This document shows positions 1 through 11,746 of a DNA stretch of 64,000 nt, one piece after another. The notes below the pieces were generated by a model. It saw only the letters and a program-made list of their open reading frames with translations. It did no database searches and was not told the DNA's origin. The stretch is from Actinomycetota bacterium (lineage in GTDB: Bacteria > Actinomycetota > Actinomycetes > Nanopelagicales > Nanopelagicaceae), in contig VGAE01000004.1 of assembly GCA_016870975.1 (NCBI GenBank), positions 1-64,000 of the forward strand. Direction: 5' to 3'. Made by a program: the position numbers and the translations under genes. How positions within the stretch are numbered: position 1 is the first letter of the stretch; every line of letters starts with the position of its first letter.

Positions 1-139
1 GCGGACGGAGGCGACGAGCTTTCGCTTCAGTGGTGCGAACCTTGCCGTTTTCAAATAGTTGTTCTGCGAGTGTGCGCAGTAACAACTTTTCATGTGCTGG
101 GCCGCTTCCAAGTCGCGGTCCGCGGGAAGGTCTAGGCAT
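1..139 (-). CDS. rplQ: 50S ribosomal protein L17, N-terminal part (truncated by window edge)
   Basis: Minus-strand translation begins [46 protein letters not shown]; follows rpoA as in alpha operons. Confidence 0.9.
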   Translation of the reverse strand, partial: MPRPSRGPRLGSGPAHEKLLLRTLAEQLFENGKVRTTEAKARRLRP

Positions 140-148
140 GGCTGCTCC

Positions 149-1153
149 TTACGCTTGCTCATCAACGAGATTCTCGTCGATGCCATAGTTCTGGTGCTTA
201 GTTGGATCAAAGCCAACAGGTGAATCCTTAAGTTGAAGACCCATTGAAATAATCTTCGTCTTAACTTCATCGATTGATTTAGAACCAAAGTTACGGATAT
301 CAAGTAGATCTGCTTCGCTACGTGAGAGAAGTTCACCAACAGTATGGATTCCTTCGCGCTTCAAGCAGTTATAAGAGCGAACTGTTAGATCAAGATCTTC
401 AATTGGAAGCGCAAGATCAGCAGCCAGGGCAGCATCGTGTACAGATGGTCCAAGATCAATTCCTTCAGCTGCGTAATTAAGTTCGTGAGCTAGTCCGAAT
501 AGTTCAACCAGCGTCTTACCGGCTGATGCCATTGCATCACGTGGGCTCATCGACTTCTTGGTTTCGACATCGAGAATCAAGCGATCGAAGTCGGTGCGCT
601 GTTCCACACGAGTCGCTTCAACCTTATAGGTAACGCGAAGGACTGGGGAATAGATGGAATCGACTGGGATTCTTCCGATTTCTGCGCCGACTTGCTTGTT
701 CTGGACTGCAGTTACATAACCGCGGCCACGCTCAATTGTTAATTCAATCTCGACATTAGCTTTGCTGTTAAGCGTTGCGATGTTGAGATCTGGATTATGT
801 ACTTCTACTCCCGCAGGAACTGCGACATCTTTACCGGTGATGGTTCCAGAACCGTTCTTACGGATGTAAGCGATTACTGGATCATCGTTCTCGGATGAGA
901 GTACGAGATTCTTTATATTGAGGACGATATCGGTCAGGTCCTCTTTAACTCCTTCGAGAGTTGTGAACTCGTGAAGGGCGCCGGCGACTCGGATGCTGGT
1001 TACAGCAGCTCCCGGAATTGATGAGAGCAGAGTGCGGCGAAGTGAGTTGCCAAGGGTGTAACCAAAACCTGGCTCTAGCGGTTCCATAATGAACCTTGAA
1101 CGGTTCTCGTTTACTACTTCTTCGGATAGTACGGGGCGCTGTGCAATTAGCAC
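149..1153 (-). CDS. rpoA: DNA-directed RNA polymerase subunit alpha
   Basis: [48 protein letters not shown] plus alphaCTD. Confidence 0.98.
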   Translation of the reverse strand: MLIAQRPVLSEEVVNENRSRFIMEPLEPGFGYTLGNSLRRTLLSSIPGAAVTSIRVAGALHEFTTLEGVKEDLTDIVLNIKNLVLSSENDDPVIAYIRKNGSGTITGKDVAVPAGVEVHNPDLNIATLNSKANVEIELTIERGRGYVTAVQNKQVGAEIGRIPVDSIYSPVLRVTYKVEATRVEQRTDFDRLILDVETKKSMSPRDAMASAGKTLVELFGLAHELNYAAEGIDLGPSVHDAALAADLALPIEDLDLTVRSYNCLKREGIHTVGELLSRSEADLLDIRNFGSKSIDEVKTKIISMGLQLKDSPVGFDPTKHQNYGIDENLVDEQA

Positions 1154-1230
1154 TTCTTTCCTCCATTATCTTGAGAGATCCGCTATTTGATCTCTCGGTC
1201 GTTACTTATATGAAGTTGTGGGTGAAGTTA

Positions 1231-1857
1231 TCACTTCGAATAGAGCTCAACGATTAGTTGTTCTTGGACCTGGGTATCGATGATTGATCGATTTGGTAGC
1301 GAGTGAACGAGAATCCGCATCTGGGATGGGACAACTTCGAGCCATGCTGGAACCGACTTCTCACCATATTCAGCGCTGGCAACGATGAATGGAGTTAGGT
1401 CTTGTGACTTTGCACGAACATCAACGATGTCGCACGGGTTAACACGGAAGGATGGAATATCCACCTTCGTGCCATTTACCAAGATATGTCCGTGACGAAC
1501 TAATTGACGTGCCATATCGCGGCTCTTGGCAAAGCCCGCGCGATAAATCACGTTATCAAGGCGAGACTCAAGCAAGATAAGAAGGTTTTCACCGGTCTTA
1601 CCTGCAAGGCGTGTTGCCTCGGTGTAGTAGTTACGAAACTGTTTTTCGAGAACTCCGTAGATACGTGCGCATTTCTGCTTCTCACGCATCTGGAGTAAAT
1701 ACTCTGATTCCTTAGAACGTCCACGACCATGTTGTCCTGGTGGATATGGACGAGACTCAATCGGACACTTTGGTCCATCGCACTTCGAGCCTTTAAGGAA
1801 TAACTTCACTTTCTCGCGACGACAGCGCTTGCAATCTGCTCCAATATAACGGGCCAT
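1231..1857 (-). CDS. rpsD: 30S ribosomal protein S4
   Basis: MARYIGADCKRCRREKVKLFLKG... S4 domain. Confidence 0.98.
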   Translation of the reverse strand: MARYIGADCKRCRREKVKLFLKGSKCDGPKCPIESRPYPPGQHGRGRSKESEYLLQMREKQKCARIYGVLEKQFRNYYTEATRLAGKTGENLLILLESRLDNVIYRAGFAKSRDMARQLVRHGHILVNGTKVDIPSFRVNPCDIVDVRAKSQDLTPFIVASAEYGEKSVPAWLEVVPSQMRILVHSLPNRSIIDTQVQEQLIVELYSK

Positions 1858-1870
1858 GAGTTCCTCCTCC

Positions 1871-2302
1871 TTATACTCGACGTGGTTTCGGTGGACGGCA
1901 GCCGTTGTGGGCTAGCGGAGTCATATCTGCGATCGCGCCAACCTCTAGACCTGCTGCTTGTAGTGAACGAATTGCAGTCTCTCGTCCTGAGCCTGGGCCC
2001 TTGACGAAGACATCTACTTTCTTAACGCCATGTTCCTGTGCTTTCCTAGCCGCAGCTTCAGCAGCAAGTTGCGCAGCGAATGGCGTCGATTTACGTGATC
2101 CTTTAAAACCAACTTGTCCGGATGAAGCCCAAGCAAGGACGCCACCGGATGGATCGGTAATTGAAACAATCGTGTTGTTAAAAGTGCTCTTTATATAGGC
2201 ATGGCCGAAAGCAACGTTCTTCTTCTCTTTCTTACGTGGCTTTGCTTTCGCCTTTGGTGCGGCGGCAGCTGCGGCGGCTGGTTTAGCTTTAGGGGCGGCC
2301 AT
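1871..2302 (-). CDS. rpsK: 30S ribosomal protein S11 with Ala/Lys-rich N-terminal extension
   Basis: [51 protein letters not shown]. Confidence 0.98.
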   Translation of the reverse strand: MAAPKAKPAAAAAAAPKAKAKPRKKEKKNVAFGHAYIKSTFNNTIVSITDPSGGVLAWASSGQVGFKGSRKSTPFAAQLAAEAAARKAQEHGVKKVDVFVKGPGSGRETAIRSLQAAGLEVGAIADMTPLAHNGCRPPKPRRV

Positions 2303-2679
2303 TACTTGGTCTCCTTCTTCTTACCAGCAATTGCAACGCGTGGTCCCTTGCGGGTGCGTGCATTGGTATGTGTGCGCTGACCGCGAACAGGTAAACCTTT
2401 GCGGTGGCGAATTCCTTGGTAGCACTGAATATCGACTTTGCGTCGGATATTTGTTGCGATCTCACGGCGGAGATCACCTTCGATCTTGTAATTTGCTTCG
2501 ATATATTCACGAAGCTTGATGAGATCGGGTTCTTGTAGATCTTTAACTCGGATATCCGGAGAGACGCCGGTCGCAAGAAGCGTTGCTTTTGCGCGGGTCT
2601 CACCAATACCGAAGATGTATTGGAGCGCGACCTCAAGCCGTTTTTCACGAGGCAGATCGACGCCAACGAGACGTGCCAT
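2302..2679 (-). CDS. rpsM: 30S ribosomal protein S13
   Basis: [30 protein letters not shown]. Confidence 0.98.
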   Translation of the reverse strand: MARLVGVDLPREKRLEVALQYIFGIGETRAKATLLATGVSPDIRVKDLQEPDLIKLREYIEANYKIEGDLRREIATNIRRKVDIQCYQGIRHRKGLPVRGQRTHTNARTRKGPRVAIAGKKKETK

Positions 2680-2793
2680 CTATTGCTCTTTCCATAATCT
2701 GAAAGTCCTCCGCAACGCTTCCGGATTAACCGGCTCCCGCTTTCAGTCAGGAGGTCGATCACTTTCGTGATCGTTGCGCCACGCGTATTTTTT

Positions 2794-2907
2794 CTAACCC
2801 TGCCGTTGTTTGTGTCGAAGGTTGTCGCAGATCACCATAACGCGACCATTACGACGAATGACTTTGCACTTGTCGCAAATCTTCTTCACGCTTGGTTTGA
2901 CCTTCAC
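2794..2907 (-). CDS. rpmJ: 50S ribosomal protein L36 (GTG start, 37 aa; below the length cut-off of the ORF track)
   Basis: Minus strand reads (V/M)[36 protein letters not shown], between infA and rpsM. Confidence 0.96.
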   Translation of the reverse strand: MKVKPSVKKICDKCKVIRRNGRVMVICDNLRHKQRQG

Positions 2908-2917
2908 GTCTTACTCC

Positions 2918-3139
2918 CTACTTGTACCGGTAAATGATTCGACCTCTGGTGAGATCGTATGGACTAAGTTCCACAATCACACGATCTTCCGGAAGTATGC
3001 GAATGTAGTTCTGTCGCATCTTCCCGCTGATATGTGCGAGGACCTTATGTCCATTTGTGAGCTCAACGCGAAACATCGCATTTGGTAAAGCTTCAGCAAC
3101 AGTGCCTTCAATTTCAATCGCACCGTCTTTTTTTGCCAA
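2918..3139 (-). CDS. infA: Translation initiation factor IF-1
   Basis: [54 protein letters not shown]. Confidence 0.98.
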   Translation of the reverse strand: MAKKDGAIEIEGTVAEALPNAMFRVELTNGHKVLAHISGKMRQNYIRILPEDRVIVELSPYDLTRGRIIYRYK

Positions 3140-3227
3140 GCCGTTACCTCGTTCGTTTTTTCGATTAAGCCCTCATTTGGGCAGAGAGGGATTCTAGGAG
3201 GGGGGTCGAGAAAAGGGAAATTCGGGT

Positions 3228-4037
3228 CTAGATCAGGGGGCTAATCGCGATACCAAAGGGGGCGAGCCGGGCCGCACCGCCATCTTCTTCTGTTAAGACA
3301 AAGGGTTTCCCATCTGGGGCGATGCAATAGCTATTTTCAAAGTGGGAGCTCCGCGATTGATCGACAGTTGCAACAGTCCAATTATCCGAGAGAACTCTGG
3401 TGCGTTCTGAGCCAAGGGCGATCATTGGTTCGATTGCGAATACCATTCCGGGTTCAATCTTGGGACCATTTCCAGGCTTTCCATAATTCAATATATGTGG
3501 CTCCATATGCATGGCAGTTCCAATTCCATGACCGCCATATTCGCGCAATATTCCATAATTACCTTGAGAAGTTACATATTTTTCAATGGCGTGGCCGATA
3601 TCAGATAAGCGAGCGCCATTCACACCGGCTGCGATTCCATGCCACATAGATTCTTCACAGACATCGAGCATTTTTTGCGTGGCGGTATCAACGGGATCAA
3701 CAATCATCGTAAATGCCGCATCGCCATGCCAACCATTGATAATGGCGCCGCAATCAATCGAAACTACATCACCAGGCATAATCATTCGCTCCCCTGGAAT
3801 TCCATGAACAATCTCATCATTTATAGAGACGCAGATTGTTGCTGGAAAACCGTGATAACCCTTGAAGTTAGAGGTTCCACCACCGCGCTTAATATTGGCT
3901 TCAGCTACAGCATCGAGCGCGCTAGTTGTAATTCCAGCTTTGATTTGAGAGCGGACTAATTCGAGAGTACTTCGAACTAAGAGACCTGCTTTTCGCATGA
4001 TCTTTAGTTGATCCAAACTCTTTATCTGGATCGCCAT
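3228..4037 (-). CDS. map: Methionine aminopeptidase, type I
   Basis: Metal-ligand motifs SIDCGAIINGWHGDAAFT, GGHGIGTAMHMEPHI, EPMIALG. Confidence 0.96.
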   Translation of the reverse strand: MAIQIKSLDQLKIMRKAGLLVRSTLELVRSQIKAGITTSALDAVAEANIKRGGGTSNFKGYHGFPATICVSINDEIVHGIPGERMIMPGDVVSIDCGAIINGWHGDAAFTMIVDPVDTATQKMLDVCEESMWHGIAAGVNGARLSDIGHAIEKYVTSQGNYGILREYGGHGIGTAMHMEPHILNYGKPGNGPKIEPGMVFAIEPMIALGSERTRVLSDNWTVATVDQSRSSHFENSYCIAPDGKPFVLTEEDGGAARLAPFGIAISPLI

Positions 4038-4040
4038 TGC

Positions 4041-4664
4041 TTATGCCTTTGTGGAGAGAGCGCGGATTACATTCTCAGTTATCGAAGAGACTTCGCCGAT
4101 AGCTGCGACGGTAATTAGTAGCCCAACTCGCTTGTAGAAATCAATTATCGGAGCGGTCTGTTCGCCATACACTTCTAACCTTCTTGCAATTACCGATTCT
4201 TTATCGTCATCTCGCTGATAAATCTCGCCGCCACAGGAAACGCATTTACCTATATCGCCAGCAAAAACTTTTCCGCAACCACGACAGGTTCGCCTAGAAG
4301 ATAAGCGTTTGATAATTTCATTGTTATCAATAGCAAACTCAACTACCGCATCAAGCGGAGCTTGCCGCTCCATTAAGAAATGGCGTAAAACTTCAGCTTG
4401 AGCCACATTTCTGGGAAAGCCATCGAGTAAGAAACCAGATTCGCTCTGTAACCGATCCTTAACCATCTCATTAGTTACCGAATCTGGAACTAATTCACCT
4501 TTATCCATAAAGCCTTTGGTTTGTAGGCCAAGCAATGTTCCAGATTTAAGGTTGGCGCGAAAGATATCTCCGGTTGAGATATGTGGAATCTGATAGTGCT
4601 CTGCAAGGAGCGAGGCCTGTGTTCCCTTGCCGGCACCTGGCGGTCCGACCAGGACGAGACGCAT
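4041..4664 (-). CDS. adk: Adenylate kinase, Cys4 zinc-lid type
   Basis: MRLVLVGPPGAGKGTQ P-loop; lid CRGCGKVFAGDIGKCVSCGG. Confidence 0.97.
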   Translation of the reverse strand: MRLVLVGPPGAGKGTQASLLAEHYQIPHISTGDIFRANLKSGTLLGLQTKGFMDKGELVPDSVTNEMVKDRLQSESGFLLDGFPRNVAQAEVLRHFLMERQAPLDAVVEFAIDNNEIIKRLSSRRTCRGCGKVFAGDIGKCVSCGGEIYQRDDDKESVIARRLEVYGEQTAPIIDFYKRVGLLITVAAIGEVSSITENVIRALSTKA

Positions 4665-5962
4665 TAGCGGAGGAATCCCTCGTATGAGCGTTGTTGTAAC
4701 TGGCTCTCGATCTGTTTTGCAGTATCAAGTCCAACGCCGACCACAATCAGAATTGCAGTTCCGCCAAACGGGAACTGTTGTGATGCGCCGAAGAGAACTA
4801 GAGCGATAATTGGAATAATTGCGACTAGCGCTAGGTAAAGCGATCCAGGCGCGGTAATGCGTGAGAGAACATATTGGAGATAATCGCTAGTTGGTTTTCC
4901 AGCGCGAATACCTGGGATAAAACCGCCGTACTTTCGCATATTCTCAGCAGTTTCTTCGGGGTTGAAGGTAATTGCAACATAGAAGTAAGCAAAGAAAATA
5001 ATCAAGAGCGCGTAAGCCGTTATATAAATCGGATGATCTCCGGTTACGAAATTGGTAGAAATCCAGACCGCCCAAGGGGCTTGTGAATTAGCAAAGTTAG
5101 CTACCAGGGATGGAATATAAAGAAGTGAAGATGCGAAGATGACCGGGATAACGCCTGATTGGTTTACCTTAATTGGAATATAGGTAGTAGTTCCACCATA
5201 TTCTTTTCGGCCAATCATCCGCTTTGCGTATTGGACTGGGATGCGGCGCTGTGATTGTTCAACGAAAACAACCGCAGCAACAATCAAAACTCCGACCGCC
5301 ATAATAAAGAGGAAAGTTCCCCAGCCGCGTGAAAGTCGAATTGACCAGAGTTGGCTTGGGAAAGTAGCGGCGATTGAGGTGAAGATAAGGATCGACATAC
5401 CGTTACCTACGCCGCGATCAGTAATTAACTCACCGAGCCACATAATTACTGCGGTACCAGCGGTCATTACAAAGACCATAGTAAGAATTCGCAGCCAAGA
5501 AGTATCTGGGATGATCTCTTCGGTACATCCTTGAATCAATCTTCCTGGGGTACGAGCAACAGCCAAGAGGCCAGAAGTCTGTAGAACTGCAAGACCAATT
5601 GTGAGATAACGGGTGTACTGAGTTAACTTTGCAGTTCCCGATTGTCCCTCTTTCTTTAACGCATCAAATCGAGGAATCACCACGGTTAGAAGTTGAACGA
5701 TGATTGATGCAGTGATGTAAGGCATGATGCCAAGGGCAAATACCGAGAGCTGAAGTAAGGCACCGCCGCTAAACAGATTTACCAATCCAAGTAGTCCGCC
5801 AGTATCAACATTTGCGAGACAGCGTTGGACTGCGACATATGAGACGCCTGGGGTTGGAATTACTGAACCAAAGCGGAAGAGCGCCATGATCGAGAGAGTA
5901 AAGAAGATCTTTCGTCGCAGGTCAGGAGTACGAAACGCTTTTCCAAAAACTGATAGCAACAC
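4664..5962 (-). CDS. secY: Preprotein translocase subunit SecY
   Basis: Multi-TM protein with SecY motifs (RFGSVIPTPGV, NPEETAENMRKYGGFIPGIRAGKPT). Confidence 0.97.
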   Translation of the reverse strand: MLLSVFGKAFRTPDLRRKIFFTLSIMALFRFGSVIPTPGVSYVAVQRCLANVDTGGLLGLVNLFSGGALLQLSVFALGIMPYITASIIVQLLTVVIPRFDALKKEGQSGTAKLTQYTRYLTIGLAVLQTSGLLAVARTPGRLIQGCTEEIIPDTSWLRILTMVFVMTAGTAVIMWLGELITDRGVGNGMSILIFTSIAATFPSQLWSIRLSRGWGTFLFIMAVGVLIVAAVVFVEQSQRRIPVQYAKRMIGRKEYGGTTTYIPIKVNQSGVIPVIFASSLLYIPSLVANFANSQAPWAVWISTNFVTGDHPIYITAYALLIIFFAYFYVAITFNPEETAENMRKYGGFIPGIRAGKPTSDYLQYVLSRITAPGSLYLALVAIIPIIALVLFGASQQFPFGGTAILIVVGVGLDTAKQIESQLQQRSYEGFLR

Positions 5963-5986
5963 TTTTCTCTCCTCGATCTAATCTCT

Positions 5987-6427
5987 TTAGAGCGTCTTCA
6001 CACTTCCTCCAGCAGCAGCAATCTTTTCAGATGCCGATGAGGAGAAGTCATGTGCGGTTACATTTACCTTTACCGAGATATCACCATTTCCAAGAACTTT
6101 GACGGGATGGCCGGCGCGAGCTGCGCCTACTTTGTAAAGATCTTCAATTCCAACTTCGCCACCCTTTGGAAATAGTGCGTTGATGGTTGAGACATTGACC
6201 GCCTGGTATGCAACTCGCTCTGGATTTTTAAAGCCACGGAGTTTTGGAAGTCGCTGTACGAGCGGCATAGCGCCACCTTCGAAACCAGCGCGGACCACGT
6301 TACGAGCGCGCGTTCCTTTTCCACCTCGACCAGAAGTCTTACCTTTGGAACCTTCACCGCGACCCTTACGAGTCTTCTCTTTCTTCGCACCAGGTGCTGG
6401 GCGAAGGTGATGGGCTTTAAGAACCAT
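5987..6427 (-). CDS. rplO: 50S ribosomal protein L15
   Basis: [38 protein letters not shown]. Confidence 0.97.
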   Translation of the reverse strand: MVLKAHHLRPAPGAKKEKTRKGRGEGSKGKTSGRGGKGTRARNVVRAGFEGGAMPLVQRLPKLRGFKNPERVAYQAVNVSTINALFPKGGEVGIEDLYKVGAARAGHPVKVLGNGDISVKVNVTAHDFSSSASEKIAAAGGSVKTL

Positions 6428-6609
6428 TACTCGACCTCCTCAACTTTAATGAGATGGCGGACGTTGTAGACCATGCCACGAATTTCGGGGCGGTCTTCTT
6501 TAACGACGATATCGCCAACTCGCTTCAATCCAAGCGAACGCAAAGTTTCGCGTTGATCAGGAGCATTCCCGACCTTTGAACGAATTTGAGTAACTTTTAA
6601 TCTTGGCAT
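6427..6609 (-). CDS. rpmD: 50S ribosomal protein L30
   Basis: [53 protein letters not shown]. Confidence 0.97.
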   Translation of the reverse strand: MPRLKVTQIRSKVGNAPDQRETLRSLGLKRVGDIVVKEDRPEIRGMVYNVRHLIKVEEVE

Positions 6610-7223
6610 TACGCACCTGCTGATGAACTCATGGCGCGGATAATTGCAGCTGGTGCAACGCGCTCTAATGGGAGTCCACGACGAGCTGCGATTGCGGCTG
6701 GATCTTCAAGATTCTTCAGCGCCGTAGCAGTTGCATGGACCATATTGATTGGATTATTCGAACCAAGAGATTTAGTTAGAACATCGGTAATGCCAGCGCA
6801 CTCAAGAACTGCGCGAACTGGACCGCCTGCGATAACTCCGGTACCAGGAGCGGCTGGGCGAAGTAGAACTACGCCAGCTGCATCTTCACCTTGTACAGGG
6901 TGCGGAATAGTTCCGAGAATTCTTGGAACTTTGAAGAATGATTTCTTCGCTTCTTCAACTGCCTTAGCGATCGCTTGTGGAACTTCTTTCGCTTTGCCGT
7001 AACCAACGCCGACCATGCCATTTCCATCACCAAGCACGACAAGTGCGGTGAAGGAGAAGCGACGACCTCCGGAAACAACCTTCGCTACGCGGTTGATGAA
7101 GACAACGCGCTCGATATATGGAGACTTCTCGCGAGTATCAGCGCCATCGCGTCGTTCGCGCTTATCGCGACCGCGCTTGGGCTTTTCGCCAGCTTCTTGT
7201 GCTGTTACTGGTTCTGTTGTCAT
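6609..7223 (-). CDS. rpsE: 30S ribosomal protein S5
   Basis: [48 protein letters not shown]. Confidence 0.97.
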   Translation of the reverse strand: MTTEPVTAQEAGEKPKRGRDKRERRDGADTREKSPYIERVVFINRVAKVVSGGRRFSFTALVVLGDGNGMVGVGYGKAKEVPQAIAKAVEEAKKSFFKVPRILGTIPHPVQGEDAAGVVLLRPAAPGTGVIAGGPVRAVLECAGITDVLTKSLGSNNPINMVHATATALKNLEDPAAIAARRGLPLERVAPAAIIRAMSSSAGA

Positions 7224-7600
7224 TAGAAGTCCAATCCATTCTCACGAGCACCCTTTGCAAGTGCAGCAACGCGTCCGGTATAACGATTTCCACCGCGGTC
7301 AAAGACGACCTGGGTGACTCCTTTTGCTTTCGCGCGATCTGCGACAAGTTGGCCGACAATGCGAGCCTTCTTTGTTTTATCGCTTGATTGGGCGCGAAGA
7401 TCTTTCTCCATGGTTGATGCTGAAGCCAAGGTGTAACCCTTTGAATCATCAACAACTTGAGCAACGAGATGGCGTGCCGAACGAGTAACCACAAGGCGTG
7501 GTCGTTCTGCCGTTCCAGTAATTCTCTTACGTACGCGGAAGTGACGGCGAGCGCGAGCAATCCGAGTAGATCCACGAACAATCTTGTTAGTGATACTCAT
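7223..7600 (-). CDS. rplR: 50S ribosomal protein L18
   Basis: [35 protein letters not shown]. Confidence 0.97.
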   Translation of the reverse strand: MSITNKIVRGSTRIARARRHFRVRKRITGTAERPRLVVTRSARHLVAQVVDDSKGYTLASASTMEKDLRAQSSDKTKKARIVGQLVADRAKAKGVTQVVFDRGGNRYTGRVAALAKGARENGLDF

Positions 7601-8139
7601 GCTTTCTTACCTGTCTTTCCAGCCTTACGACGGATGCGCTGACCCTCAAGATGTACGCCCTTACCTTTATACGGATCGGACTTACGGAGCTTCTGGATCT
7701 TGGCAGCGGTCTCGCCGACGAGTTGCTTATCAACACCGGAGATTGTGAACTCTGTTGGAGATTCAACGGTGAAAGTAATTCCAGTTGGTGCGTAGAAGAA
7801 AACTGGGTGTGAGTAACCGAGCGCGAACTCGAGATTCTTACCTTTCATTCCAACTTTGTAACCAACTCCGGTAATCACAATCTTCTTTGCATATCCCTTG
7901 GTGACACCAGTAATCATGTTGGCAACCAAGGTGCGTGATAGACCGTGTAGAGATTTAGCACCTCGCTCATCGTTGACACGTTTGAGAACGATACCGCTCT
8001 CTTCTTTAACGGCCTTAATTAATTCAGGGAAATTATGAGTAAGCGTTCCCTTTGGGCCTTTAACAGATAGGGATTGTCCGGCGAGAGTTACTTCGACTCC
8101 GGATGGGATTGCTACTGGCATCTTGCCGATACGTGACAT
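7597..8139 (-). CDS. rplF: 50S ribosomal protein L6 (start refined to MSRIGKMPV)
   Basis: [33 protein letters not shown]. Confidence 0.96.
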   Translation of the reverse strand: MSRIGKMPVAIPSGVEVTLAGQSLSVKGPKGTLTHNFPELIKAVKEESGIVLKRVNDERGAKSLHGLSRTLVANMITGVTKGYAKKIVITGVGYKVGMKGKNLEFALGYSHPVFFYAPTGITFTVESPTEFTISGVDKQLVGETAAKIQKLRKSDPYKGKGVHLEGQRIRRKAGKTGKKA

Positions 8140-8144
8140 AGTGA

Positions 8145-8549
8145 TCACCATACGTAGGCGAGAACTTCTCCGCCTACGCCCTGCTTATTTGCCTGTCGAT
8201 CAGTCAACAGACCTTGTGAAGTAGAGATGATCGCAACGCCAAGACCACCGAGAACTTTTGGAAGTCCGGTCGACTTCGCGTAAACGCGAAGTCCTGGCTT
8301 GGAAACGCGGCGCAATCCAGCGATGGAGCGCTCACGATTAGAGCCATACTTAAGATCGATTACTAAAGTCTTTCCGAAACCTTCTGGGTTATCGGTAACT
8401 TTATATCCACCTATATATCCCTCTTTCTGAAGGATTTCTGCGATACGTGCCTTTACCGATGAGGACGGCATTGCAACCGTTTCATGGTAGGCGGTATTCG
8501 CATTTCGCAGACGAGTAAGCATGTCCGCGATCGGATCTGTCATTGCCAT
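8145..8549 (-). CDS. rpsH: 30S ribosomal protein S8
   Basis: [28 protein letters not shown]. Confidence 0.97.
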   Translation of the reverse strand: MAMTDPIADMLTRLRNANTAYHETVAMPSSSVKARIAEILQKEGYIGGYKVTDNPEGFGKTLVIDLKYGSNRERSIAGLRRVSKPGLRVYAKSTGLPKVLGGLGVAIISTSQGLLTDRQANKQGVGGEVLAYVW

Positions 8550-8603
8550 GTGGCTTTCACCTTTCTTCAGACGGTATCTCTTGCGAGACCTATCTAATAG
8601 TTG

Positions 8604-8789
8604 TTACCAGGAAGCTTTCGTAATGCCGGGAAGTTCACCGCGGTGCGCCATCTCTCGGAAGCAGACGCGGCAGATTCCAAATTTGCGATAGACCGAATGC
8701 GGGCGACCACAACGCTGACAGCGTGTGTAACCGCGCACCTTGAACTTAGGCTTGCGGCTTGCCTTTATCTTTAACGATGTCTTTGCCAT
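8604..8789 (-). CDS. rpsN: 30S ribosomal protein S14, zinc-binding type Z
   Basis: [38 protein letters not shown]. Confidence 0.97.
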   Translation of the reverse strand: MAKTSLKIKASRKPKFKVRGYTRCQRCGRPHSVYRKFGICRVCFREMAHRGELPGITKASW

Positions 8790-8800
8790 TTGGTCTCCTA

Positions 8801-9355
8801 TTAATCCCGGAATGGGAATCCGAGCGCACGTAGCAACGCGCGACCTTCATCATCATTCTTGGCCGATGTAACGATTGTGATATCCATTCCGCGAACGCGA
8901 TCTAATTTATCTTGTTCGATCTCTGGGAATACGACCTGTTCGGTTAGACCGAAGGTGTAGTTACCGCTTCCGTCGAACTGCTTTGGTGAGAGTCCACGGA
9001 AATCGCGAATACGAGGAAGAGAAATTGAAAGTAGACGATCCATAAACTCCCACATCCGATCGCCACGAAGTGTGACATGTGCGCCAATTGGTTGGCCCTC
9101 ACGGAGTTTGAAGTTAGCGATTGATTTACGTGCTTTTGTAACGATCGGCTTCTGCCCAGTGATCGTTGCGAGGTCGCGAACGGCACCTTCAATTAACTTA
9201 GAATCTTTAGCTGCTTGGCCAACGCCCATGTTGACGATAACTTTTGTAAGAATTGGGATCTGCATCCGGTTTTTAAATCCGAATTGAGAGGAGAGAGCTG
9301 AAACTACATCGCTCTTGTAGCGAGCCTTCAAACGAGGCGAAGTTGATGTTGTCAT
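8801..9355 (-). CDS. rplE: 50S ribosomal protein L5
   Basis: [40 protein letters not shown]. Confidence 0.97.
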   Translation of the reverse strand: MTTSTSPRLKARYKSDVVSALSSQFGFKNRMQIPILTKVIVNMGVGQAAKDSKLIEGAVRDLATITGQKPIVTKARKSIANFKLREGQPIGAHVTLRGDRMWEFMDRLLSISLPRIRDFRGLSPKQFDGSGNYTFGLTEQVVFPEIEQDKLDRVRGMDITIVTSAKNDDEGRALLRALGFPFRD

Positions 9356-9669
9356 TAGATTTCCCCTCCGGTGCGGCGTGAGATTCGAACATTCTTGCCC
9401 ATCTCATTTTTACGCACTGCGATTCGAGTCGCCTTTTCATCATCAGCGAGCAACATCACGTTGGAGTAGTGAATCGGTGATTCAACAGTAAGAATGCCGC
9501 CAACTTTCGCGCCGCGCTCACCGGCTGATTCTTTGGTATGCTTCTTAACGCGATTAATTCCTTCAACAGTCACGCGACTATTCTTAGAGTTAACGTTGAG
9601 CACAGTTCCGGTAAGGCCTTTATCTTTTCCGGCTATTACAAGAACCTTGTCACCCTTTTTGATTCTCAT
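9355..9669 (-). CDS. rplX: 50S ribosomal protein L24
   Basis: [29 protein letters not shown] motif. Confidence 0.97.
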   Translation of the reverse strand: MRIKKGDKVLVIAGKDKGLTGTVLNVNSKNSRVTVEGINRVKKHTKESAGERGAKVGGILTVESPIHYSNVMLLADDEKATRIAVRKNEMGKNVRISRRTGGEI

Positions 9670-10037
9670 TACAAGACCTCCGGTGCTAGCGAGATGATCT
9701 TCATAAAGCGCTTATCACGAAGTTCACGAGCAACTGGTCCGAAGATACGAGTACCGCGTGGTTCATTATCTTCTTTGATGATGACCGCCGCATTCTCATC
9801 AAACTTAATATAGGAACCATCAGCGCGACGATTCTCTTTTGCAGTTCGGACGATTACCGCCTTAACAACCTCGCCCTTTTTGACTTGGCCGCCAGGAATT
9901 GCATCCTTAACCGAACAGACAATGACATCGCCGATTCCAGCGTAACGACGCTTCGCTCCACCTAAGACGCGAATGCAGAGCAGTTCGCGAGCTCCGGTGT
10001 TATCTGCGACGCGCAGACGTGATTCAGCTTGGATCAT
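9669..10037 (-). CDS. rplN: 50S ribosomal protein L14
   Basis: [27 protein letters not shown]. Confidence 0.98.
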   Translation of the reverse strand: MIQAESRLRVADNTGARELLCIRVLGGAKRRYAGIGDVIVCSVKDAIPGGQVKKGEVVKAVIVRTAKENRRADGSYIKFDENAAVIIKEDNEPRGTRIFGPVARELRDKRFMKIISLAPEVL

Positions 10038-10039
10038 GG

Positions 10040-10297
10040 TTACTTCGCCTTCTCGATAATCTCAACGACGCGCCAACGCTTCGTCGCAGAAAGTGGTCGG
10101 GTCTCCATGATGCGTACGCGATCGCCTACACCAGCGGAGTTTGATTCATCGTGGGCCTTAAATTTCTTATTCTTAGTAATAACTTTGGAATAAAGGCCAT
10201 GAGCCGCGCGGTCTTCGACCTTAACGACAACGGTCTTATTCATCTTGTCGCTGATTACGATTCCTTCGCGAGTTTTACGGAAATTACGTTCGGTCAC
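10040..10297 (-). CDS. rpsQ: 30S ribosomal protein S17
   Basis: [33 protein letters not shown]. Confidence 0.97.
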   Translation of the reverse strand: MTERNFRKTREGIVISDKMNKTVVVKVEDRAAHGLYSKVITKNKKFKAHDESNSAGVGDRVRIMETRPLSATKRWRVVEIIEKAK

Positions 10298-10512
10298 GCT
10301 GCACCACCGATTCCGAGTTCGCGCTCGCGAATAATTGTGTAGATGCGAGCAATCTCTTTACGAACCGCGGTCAATCGACCGTGGCTCTCTAATTGGCCGG
10401 TGGCTGCTTGGAAACGTAGATTAAAGAGCTCTTCTTTTAGCTCTTGCAGATTAACTTTTAATTCTTCGGTGGTCTTACCGCGGAATTCTTCTGTGGCAGT
10501 TATCTTTGACAT
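10294..10512 (-). CDS. rpmC: 50S ribosomal protein L29
   Basis: [52 protein letters not shown]. Confidence 0.96.
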   Translation of the reverse strand: MSKITATEEFRGKTTEELKVNLQELKEELFNLRFQAATGQLESHGRLTAVRKEIARIYTIIRERELGIGGAA

Positions 10513-10925
10513 TATGCCTCCTCACGCAGAACAACACGGGACTTGACGGGAAGTTTGTGTGCGGCGCGAGCGAGCGCAGCATTTGCAATATCAAGAGTTA
10601 CGCCAGAGATCTCAAAAAGAACTCGACCCGGCTTGACGCTTGCAATCCAAAATTCAGGTGAACCCTTACCGGAACCCATACGAGTTTCAGCAGGCTTCTT
10701 GGTAAGCGGGCGATCTGGATAGATATTTATCCAAACTTTTCCACCACGCTTGATATAGCGAGTCATCGCAATACGAGCTGCTTCGATTTGGCGGTTAGTT
10801 ACATAACCACCTTCAGTTGCTTGTAGACCAAAGTCACCAAAGGCAACAGCAGTTCCACCTTTTGCATTTCCAGAACGAGATGGACGGTGTTGTTTACGGA
10901 ATTTAACGCGACGTGGAATTAACAT
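10512..10925 (-). CDS. rplP: 50S ribosomal protein L16
   Basis: [36 protein letters not shown]. Confidence 0.98.
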   Translation of the reverse strand: MLIPRRVKFRKQHRPSRSGNAKGGTAVAFGDFGLQATEGGYVTNRQIEAARIAMTRYIKRGGKVWINIYPDRPLTKKPAETRMGSGKGSPEFWIASVKPGRVLFEISGVTLDIANAALARAAHKLPVKSRVVLREEA

Positions 10926-11746
10926 TACGCCTCGCCTCCTTCGCTACTTGTTGGAGTCTCGGCTACTGGAGTTTCAGTAACTGGAGCCGTTTCAGCAGCG
11001 CGCTCTTCAACTGAAGTTGTTGTAACTTCACCGCGAGGAGCACGTGGTGCGCGACGAGGTTGCTTCTCAGTTTTCGCAGCCTTGGCAGCAGCCAGAGCTG
11101 CAGCTTCGCGTTCTGCGCGAGATTCAATTATTTCGCCCTTGTAGATCCAAACTTTTACACCGATGCGACCGAATGTTGTATGCGCTTCATGGAAGCCGTA
11201 ATCGATATCGGCACGGAGCGTGTGTAGTGGGACTCGTCCTTCACGATAGAACTCAGAGCGTGACATTTCAGCGCCACCAAGTCGACCACCGCATTGAACT
11301 CGAATTCCTTTTGCGCCTGCTTTAAATGCAGTCTGCATTGCCTTGCGCATCGCGCGGCGGAAAGAGACACGAGCAGCAAGCTGTTCTGCGATTCCTTGCG
11401 CGACGAGTTGAGCATCAATCTCTGGATTCTTAACTTCAAGAATATTGAGCTGTACTTGTTTTCCAGTCATCTTCTCGAGATCAAGGCGGAGACGATCAGC
11501 TTCGGTACCGCGGCGACCAATAACAATTCCTGGACGAGCAGTATGGAGGTCGATACGGACACGCTCACGAGTGCGCTCGATTTCAATTCGAGATACACCA
11601 GCGCGCTCCATCTTCGCTTCCATTAGACGTCGAATTGCGACATCTTCTTTTACATAATCTTTGTAAAGTTTCTCGGCATACCAACGTGACTTGAATTCAG
11701 TTGTGATTCCAAGACGGAAGCCGTGTGGATTTATCTTTTGACCCAT
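10925..11746 (-). CDS. rpsC: 30S ribosomal protein S3 with low-complexity C-terminal tail
   Basis: [40 protein letters not shown]. Confidence 0.97.
   Translation of the reverse strand: MGQKINPHGFRLGITTEFKSRWYAEKLYKDYVKEDVAIRRLMEAKMERAGVSRIEIERTRERVRIDLHTARPGIVIGRRGTEADRLRLDLEKMTGKQVQLNILEVKNPEIDAQLVAQGIAEQLAARVSFRRAMRKAMQTAFKAGAKGIRVQCGGRLGGAEMSRSEFYREGRVPLHTLRADIDYGFHEAHTTFGRIGVKVWIYKGEIIESRAEREAAALAAAKAAKTEKQPRRAPRAPRGEVTTTSVEERAAETAPVTETPVAETPTSSEGGEA

Noticed and set aside
4041-4664. Cys4 motif in adenylate kinase as a novel zinc finger
   Set aside because: Zinc-containing lid is a known variant of adenylate kinase in Gram-positive bacteria.
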